Position numbers and translations under genes: made by a program
Shown here: one piece after another, positions 61,108-64,000 of the stretch
Numbering within the stretch: the first letter of the stretch is position 1
How the letters are laid out: every line of letters begins with the position of its first letter
Notes under the pieces: generated by a model
Seen by the model: only the letters and a program-made list of their open reading frames with translations
What the model was told of the DNA's origin: nothing
The model's database searches: none
Assembly: GCF_006538745.1 (NCBI RefSeq)
Contig: NZ_BJLR01000035.1
Span: 1-64,000, forward strand
DNA from: Cellulomonas cellasea
GTDB taxonomy: Bacteria; Actinomycetota; Actinomycetes; Actinomycetales; Cellulomonadaceae
DNA length: 64,000 nucleotides
Reading direction: 5' to 3'

Positions 61108-61847
61108 CCGACGGCCGCACCCAGAGCCACCGCGAGGTGGTGCGCCGGCTGGCCGCCGCGCAGAAGAGCAACCGCGGCGCCGCGGGCTGGTCGCGGTGGG
61201 TCAACCGGCCGGCGGGACGCCAGCTCGCCGCGCTCGCGTACCGGCTCGGGCTGTCCCCGAACCACGTGACGGTCGCGAGCGCCGCGCTCAGCGGGACCGG
61301 CATCGCGCTGCTCGCGACGCAGCGCCCGACCGTGGGGACCGGCCTGCTCGTCTCGGCGCTCCTCGTGGTCGGCTACATGCTCGACGCCGCCGACGGGCAG
61401 CTCGCGCGCCTGACCGGCACCGGGAGCCGCGCCGGGGAGTGGCTCGACCACGTCGTCGACGCCACGAAGACCGCGGTGATCCACCTCGCGGTGCTCGTGA
61501 GCTGGTACCGCTTCCTCGACCTGCCGGACCGGATGCTGCTGGTGCCGCTCGCGTTCAGCGCGGTGGCGTGCGTCTTCTTCTTCTCGGTCATCCTGTCCGA
61601 GCAGCTGCGCCGCGCGCACGCCGCGCTCGGCACGCCCACGACGCGTCCCGCCACCGAGCCGGCGCCCGTGCTGCGCTCGCTCGTGGTGCTCCCGGGCGAC
61701 TACGGCATCCTGTGCGTGTCGTTCGCGCTGCTCGGCTTCTCCGCGGTGTTCGTGCCGCTGTACACGCTGCTCATGGTGGCGAACGCGCTCCTGCTCCTCG
61801 CGGCCCTCGTCCGGTGGTACCGCGAGATGCGGACCCTCACGGCCTGA
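61089..61847 (+). CDS. CDP-alcohol phosphatidyltransferase family protein
   Basis: 252 residues from ATG at 61089, preceded by GAGGAGAAC and overlapping the previous gene by 19 bases. The CDP-alcohol motif DxxDGxxAR, 8 residues, GxxxDxxxD is complete at DAADGQLARLTGTGSRAGEWLDHVVD (about 98-123). Six membrane helices. Normally such enzymes transfer a phosphoalcohol from CDP-diacylglycerol or CDP-polyol. Found inside a polysaccharide locus together with a cytidylyltransferase at 42714-43208, it may attach a phosphopolyol to a lipid or sugar. Alternatively it is an ordinary phospholipid synthase. Confidence 0.88.
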   Translation: MATRPLTDGRTQSHREVVRRLAAAQKSNRGAAGWSRWVNRPAGRQLAALAYRLGLSPNHVTVASAALSGTGIALLATQRPTVGTGLLVSALLVVGYMLDAADGQLARLTGTGSRAGEWLDHVVDATKTAVIHLAVLVSWYRFLDLPDRMLLVPLAFSAVACVFFFSVILSEQLRRAHAALGTPTTRPATEPAPVLRSLVVLPGDYGILCVSFALLGFSAVFVPLYTLLMVANALLLLAALVRWYREMRTLTA

Positions 61848-61849
61848 GC

Positions 61850-61932
61850 CCCGGCGTCGACCGGGCCGCCGGCCGACCGGGCCGCCGGCCGGCCGGGTCG
61901 TCAGGCGATCCGGCCGTCAGCCGACCCGGCCG
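61850..61932. repeat. Imperfect GACCGGGCCGCCGGC repeats between convergent genes
   Basis: GACCGGGCCGCCGGCC occurs twice in tandem (about 61859 and 61875), followed by GATCCGGCCGTCAG and GACCCGGCCGTCAG. The GC symmetry could fold as a terminator for both the CDP-alcohol transferase and the GT4 gene. Confidence 0.5.
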
Positions 61933-63117
61933 TCAGCGCGCGGTCGGCTGCGGCGCGGGGACGGCGCCCCCGCTCGCGTCCGAGAGCGCCCGGAGGATCG
62001 CCTCCGTGTAGCAGGTCACGGTGAACCGTCGCGACGCCTCGTCGAGCCCGGCGGCGGCGAGCGCGGCCGCCCTCGCCGGGTCGTCGAGCAGGGACGCGAT
62101 CGCCGCGGCGAGCGCCGCCGGGTCGTCCGGGGGGACCAGGAGCCCGGTGCGGCCGTCGTCGAGGACCTCGGCGAGCCCCTGGACACCGGACGCCACGACG
62201 GGCCGGCCCGCGAGCATCGCCTCGACCGCGGTGTTGCCGAACGACTCGGAGCGCGACGGCACCAGCACCACGTCCGCCGCGGCGAGCTCGTCCCACGTCG
62301 GGTGCACGTAGCCGGCCAGGGTCACCCGGCCCGCGAGGTCGGGGCGGGCGGCGCGCTCGCGCAGCTCGGCCTCGAAGAACTCGTACCCCGGGAAGACGGT
62401 GCCGCACACCCGCAGCGAGACGTCCCGGCCGGCGGCGGCGAGCAGGCCCGTCGCCTCGAGCGCGACGTGCGTGCCCTTGCGCGGCGACATGCGCCCGACG
62501 AGCGCGATCCGTGCCGGGTCGCCCACGGCGCGCGCTCGCAGCGCCGTCGGGCCGGCGGGCGGACCGGGCACCCCGTTGTGGACCACGACGACCGACCGGT
62601 CGAGCCGGGGCACGACCTCCGTCACGGCGTGCCGCGAGGCCCCGCTGTTCGCGATGACCGAGCGCGCGAGGAGCAGCGGCGCGGTGAGGACCCGGCGGGC
62701 GATCGGCGGGTACCCGTCGTCCGTCTCGTGCACGTGGCACGCGACGGGCCGTCCGGCGAGGCGCGCGGCGAGGAGCCACTCGGGGATCGTCACGGTGTTG
62801 ACGTAGACCAGCGCCGGGTCGAGCCGGCGCGTGAGCCGGCGCAGGCGCAGCGTCGCGGCGAGCATGCGCCACGGCAGCCGGACCAGCTGCGCCGGGCGCA
62901 GGAGCGCCTTGCGCAGGACCGGGAACTCCACGACGCGCACCCGCGCGCCGCGCGCCTCGAGCAGCTCGACGAGCGGCCCGGTGACCGGGAGGACGACCTC
63001 GACCCGCCACCCGCTGCCGACGGCCGCCGACACGGTCTCGAGCAGCTGACGGTCCGACCCGTACAGGTCCGGGGACGGGTGCGCGACGAGCAGCAGGGGC
63101 CCGGTCACCGGGTGCAC
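61933..63117 (-). CDS. GT4-family glycosyltransferase
   Basis: 394 residues from GTG at 63117. GT-B fold: N-terminal LLLVAHPSPDLYGSDRQLLETVSAAV, middle CHVHETDDGYPPIARRVLTAPLLLARSVIANSGASRHAV and VHNGVPGPP, C-terminal domain RIALVGRMSPRKGTHVALEA, CGTVFPGYEFFE, ADVVLVPSRSESFGNTAVEAMLAGRPVVAS (the donor-binding ExxxxxE motif region). Retaining glycosyltransferase, probably acting on the cytoplasmic side on a lipid-linked sugar. Start codon is weakly supported: no clear ribosome site; a second in-frame GTG lies at 63108. Converges with the CDP-alcohol transferase. Confidence 0.88.
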   Translation of the reverse strand: MHPVTGPLLLVAHPSPDLYGSDRQLLETVSAAVGSGWRVEVVLPVTGPLVELLEARGARVRVVEFPVLRKALLRPAQLVRLPWRMLAATLRLRRLTRRLDPALVYVNTVTIPEWLLAARLAGRPVACHVHETDDGYPPIARRVLTAPLLLARSVIANSGASRHAVTEVVPRLDRSVVVVHNGVPGPPAGPTALRARAVGDPARIALVGRMSPRKGTHVALEATGLLAAAGRDVSLRVCGTVFPGYEFFEAELRERAARPDLAGRVTLAGYVHPTWDELAAADVVLVPSRSESFGNTAVEAMLAGRPVVASGVQGLAEVLDDGRTGLLVPPDDPAALAAAIASLLDDPARAAALAAAGLDEASRRFTVTCYTEAILRALSDASGGAVPAPQPTAR

Positions 63118-63155
63118 CGGGCGCTCTGGGCCGGACGGGAGGCCGGGACCGACTT

Positions 63156-63173
63156 GATGAGATGTCTCTCATC
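63156..63173. promoter_or_regulatory. Perfect palindrome GATGAGA (4) TCTCATC
   Basis: A 7-bp arm inverted repeat, 39 bases upstream of the GT4 gene start, placed where a repressor or activator would bind. No known regulator is obviously linked to it. Confidence 0.4.
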
Positions 63174-63433
63174 CTTCTCCCTGTCGGGGATCCGGCTGAG
63201 TACGGTTGCCACGCAGGTGCTCATCCCTCGCGCCGCCGCTTCGCATCGTCCATGCACACAGCGTGCCCGATCTTCGACCACAGACCCAACAGCCGCCACC
63301 TCAACCGAACAGTCAGCCAGGGCGTGAAATGCGTCACGCATCCGTTACGCGACGAGAGTCGGGCGGACGTCCGAAAGCGCAGGTCGGGGCCTATGGCTGG
63401 CCCGGTCCGGGGCGCTGTCGCCTCCGCGGAGGC

Positions 63434-63447
63434 GTGATCCCGGTCAC
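63434..63447. promoter_or_regulatory. Candidate CRP/FNR-family binding site
   Basis: GTGATCCCGGTCAC matches GTGA, 6 bases, TCAC. Its centre is about 41 bases before the transcription start predicted from TAGTGT at 63470-63475, the position of a class II activator. Confidence 0.35.
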
Positions 63448-63575
63448 GGGAGACGTCACCCGAATGGCTTAGTGTCGACCGGGATGCGGCCGCTCGAGCG
63501 GCCATCGACCCCCCGCGCTTCGACGCGCACTGCGTGCGCCGACCACGGCTGCGCCGAAGAACAATGAGGAGTCCC

Positions 63576-64000
63576 ATGACGGGTAGACACGCGACCGGAG
63601 CGCCGACCCAGCGCTCGAGAGCACGACGCCTCGCCCTCACCTCGGTGGGCGCACTGATCATGGCCTTCGTCCCCTGGAGCGCCTCGCAGGCCACCACCCC
63701 GCTCACGGCGCCCGTCACCGCGCCGCCCGCGGACCCCGGGGCGAGCGCGGCGACCGCGCCCATGGTCTCGGCCGTGGCCGCAGCGACGGCGACGACCCCC
63801 ACGATCGGCGAGTTCGTCCTCCCCCCGGCGGGGAGCCGCACGGTGACGCTGCCCGGGGCCCCCGCGAACGCGACGTCCGTGACCCTCAAGGTCCGCGGCC
63901 GCTGGTCCTGGAAGCCGACGCGCATCTCCGTCTGCGCCGGCGAGACCGCCACCGAGACCTGCAAGAGCGCCGTGGCCCTCACGACGCCGGCGCAGCGCGC
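63576..64000 (+). CDS. Secreted protein, N-terminal part, cut by window edge
   Basis: 141 residues visible from ATG at 63576, preceded by GAGGAGTCCC. A typical Sec signal peptide: basic RSRARRLALTSVGALIMAFVPWSASQA with a likely cleavage after ASQA (about residue 39). The mature start is Thr/Ala/Pro-rich, then a beta-rich segment with IGEFVLPPAGSRTVTLPG and paired Cys (CAGETATETC). The rest lies outside. Predicted extracellular. I do not recognise a family from this part. Confidence 0.8.
   Translation, partial: MTGRHATGAPTQRSRARRLALTSVGALIMAFVPWSASQATTPLTAPVTAPPADPGASAATAPMVSAVAAATATTPTIGEFVLPPAGSRTVTLPGAPANATSVTLKVRGRWSWKPTRISVCAGETATETCKSAVALTTPAQR

Larger units (their letters stand above)
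63118..63575. promoter_or_regulatory. Long divergent control region before secreted-protein gene
   Basis: 458 bases with no gene. Contains a perfect GATGAGA/TCTCATC palindrome at 63156-63173 (4-base spacer), a CRP-like GTGA, 6 bases, TCAC site at 63434-63447, and TAGTGT at 63470-63475 as a possible -10. The remaining part is AT-richer than the genes. No convincing riboswitch was found. Confidence 0.45.

Noticed and set aside
42714-63117. Whole polysaccharide locus as a recent horizontal island
   Set aside because: Base composition and codon use look the same as in the flanks, there is no tRNA or integrase at the edges, and only the intergenic regions are AT-richer.
63400-63575. Riboswitch of the ydaO (c-di-AMP) or c-di-GMP type before the secreted protein
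   Set aside because: The conserved core segments of those families are not present; only palindromes and a promoter-like box were seen.

Overview
The window is one contiguous stretch of very GC-rich DNA in which coding is dense, start codons are often GTG, neighbouring genes commonly overlap by 4 bases (ATGA or GTGA), and almost every intergenic gap holds a strong GC hairpin. A mycothiol S-conjugate amidase (Mca), a DUF4307 protein, a DUF501 protein, the eno-ftsB-DUF501-ppx order and a three-gene pnt transhydrogenase point to an actinobacterium. Micrococcales, Cellulomonas-like, is the best guess, but this is inference from gene content, not a search. No insertion sequence, prophage or CRISPR array was seen.

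Positions 1-43208 are mostly core metabolism and housekeeping. From left to right: a mycothiol detoxification operon (mca, a small membrane protein, a nitrilase-family hydrolase cut by the window edge) divergent from a DUF4307 gene; greA behind a structured leader; a tightly overlapped metB - AI-2E-like transporter - ilvA operon; msrA; a YchJ/SelW-like pair; an alditol oxidase; an FKBP isomerase; a CE7 acetyl esterase; cystathionine beta-synthase; a Bax-inhibitor-1 membrane protein; a four-gene ABC exporter plus two-component system operon; a siderophore-interacting flavoprotein; a PLDc_N membrane protein; a MarR regulator; an AraC regulator divergent from an AhpD-like gene; one tRNA gene; type II NADH dehydrogenase; a PadR/HAAS pair; ppx, DUF501, ftsB and eno; pntB-pntA2-pntA1; mazG with a lipoprotein; two paralogous membrane diguanylate cyclases; mfd; and a cytidylyltransferase.

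Positions about 42714-63117 form a cell-surface polysaccharide locus. It holds a BY-kinase/Wzz-type chain-length protein, a GT39-like membrane glycosyltransferase, a polyprenol-phosphate mannose synthase, an O-antigen-ligase-like membrane protein, a protein with two GT2 domains in tandem, a 1394-residue secreted propeller/FN3/LamG/PKD protein, a membrane-anchored Ser/Pro-rich protein, a DUF1972-type glycosyltransferase, a Wzx-like flippase, a rhamnosyltransferase-like GT2, a CDP-alcohol phosphatidyltransferase and a GT4 glycosyltransferase. The diguanylate cyclases just upstream (both without the usual product-inhibition site) could feed c-di-GMP control of this locus, but no receptor is visible.

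The most unusual items are: a tRNA gene with anticodon UAA (Leu) but a short class I variable loop; the operon that overlaps the tandem-GT2 gene with the giant adhesin-like gene; a BY-kinase whose C-terminal tyrosine cluster is replaced by a tyrosine-free Pro/Ala tail of about 285 residues; a short sequence motif shared by three intergenic regions of the polysaccharide locus; and two direct GATCTGGT repeats 21 bp apart in the araC divergent promoter region. The window ends inside a secreted-protein gene with a CRP-like site placed at a class II activator position.
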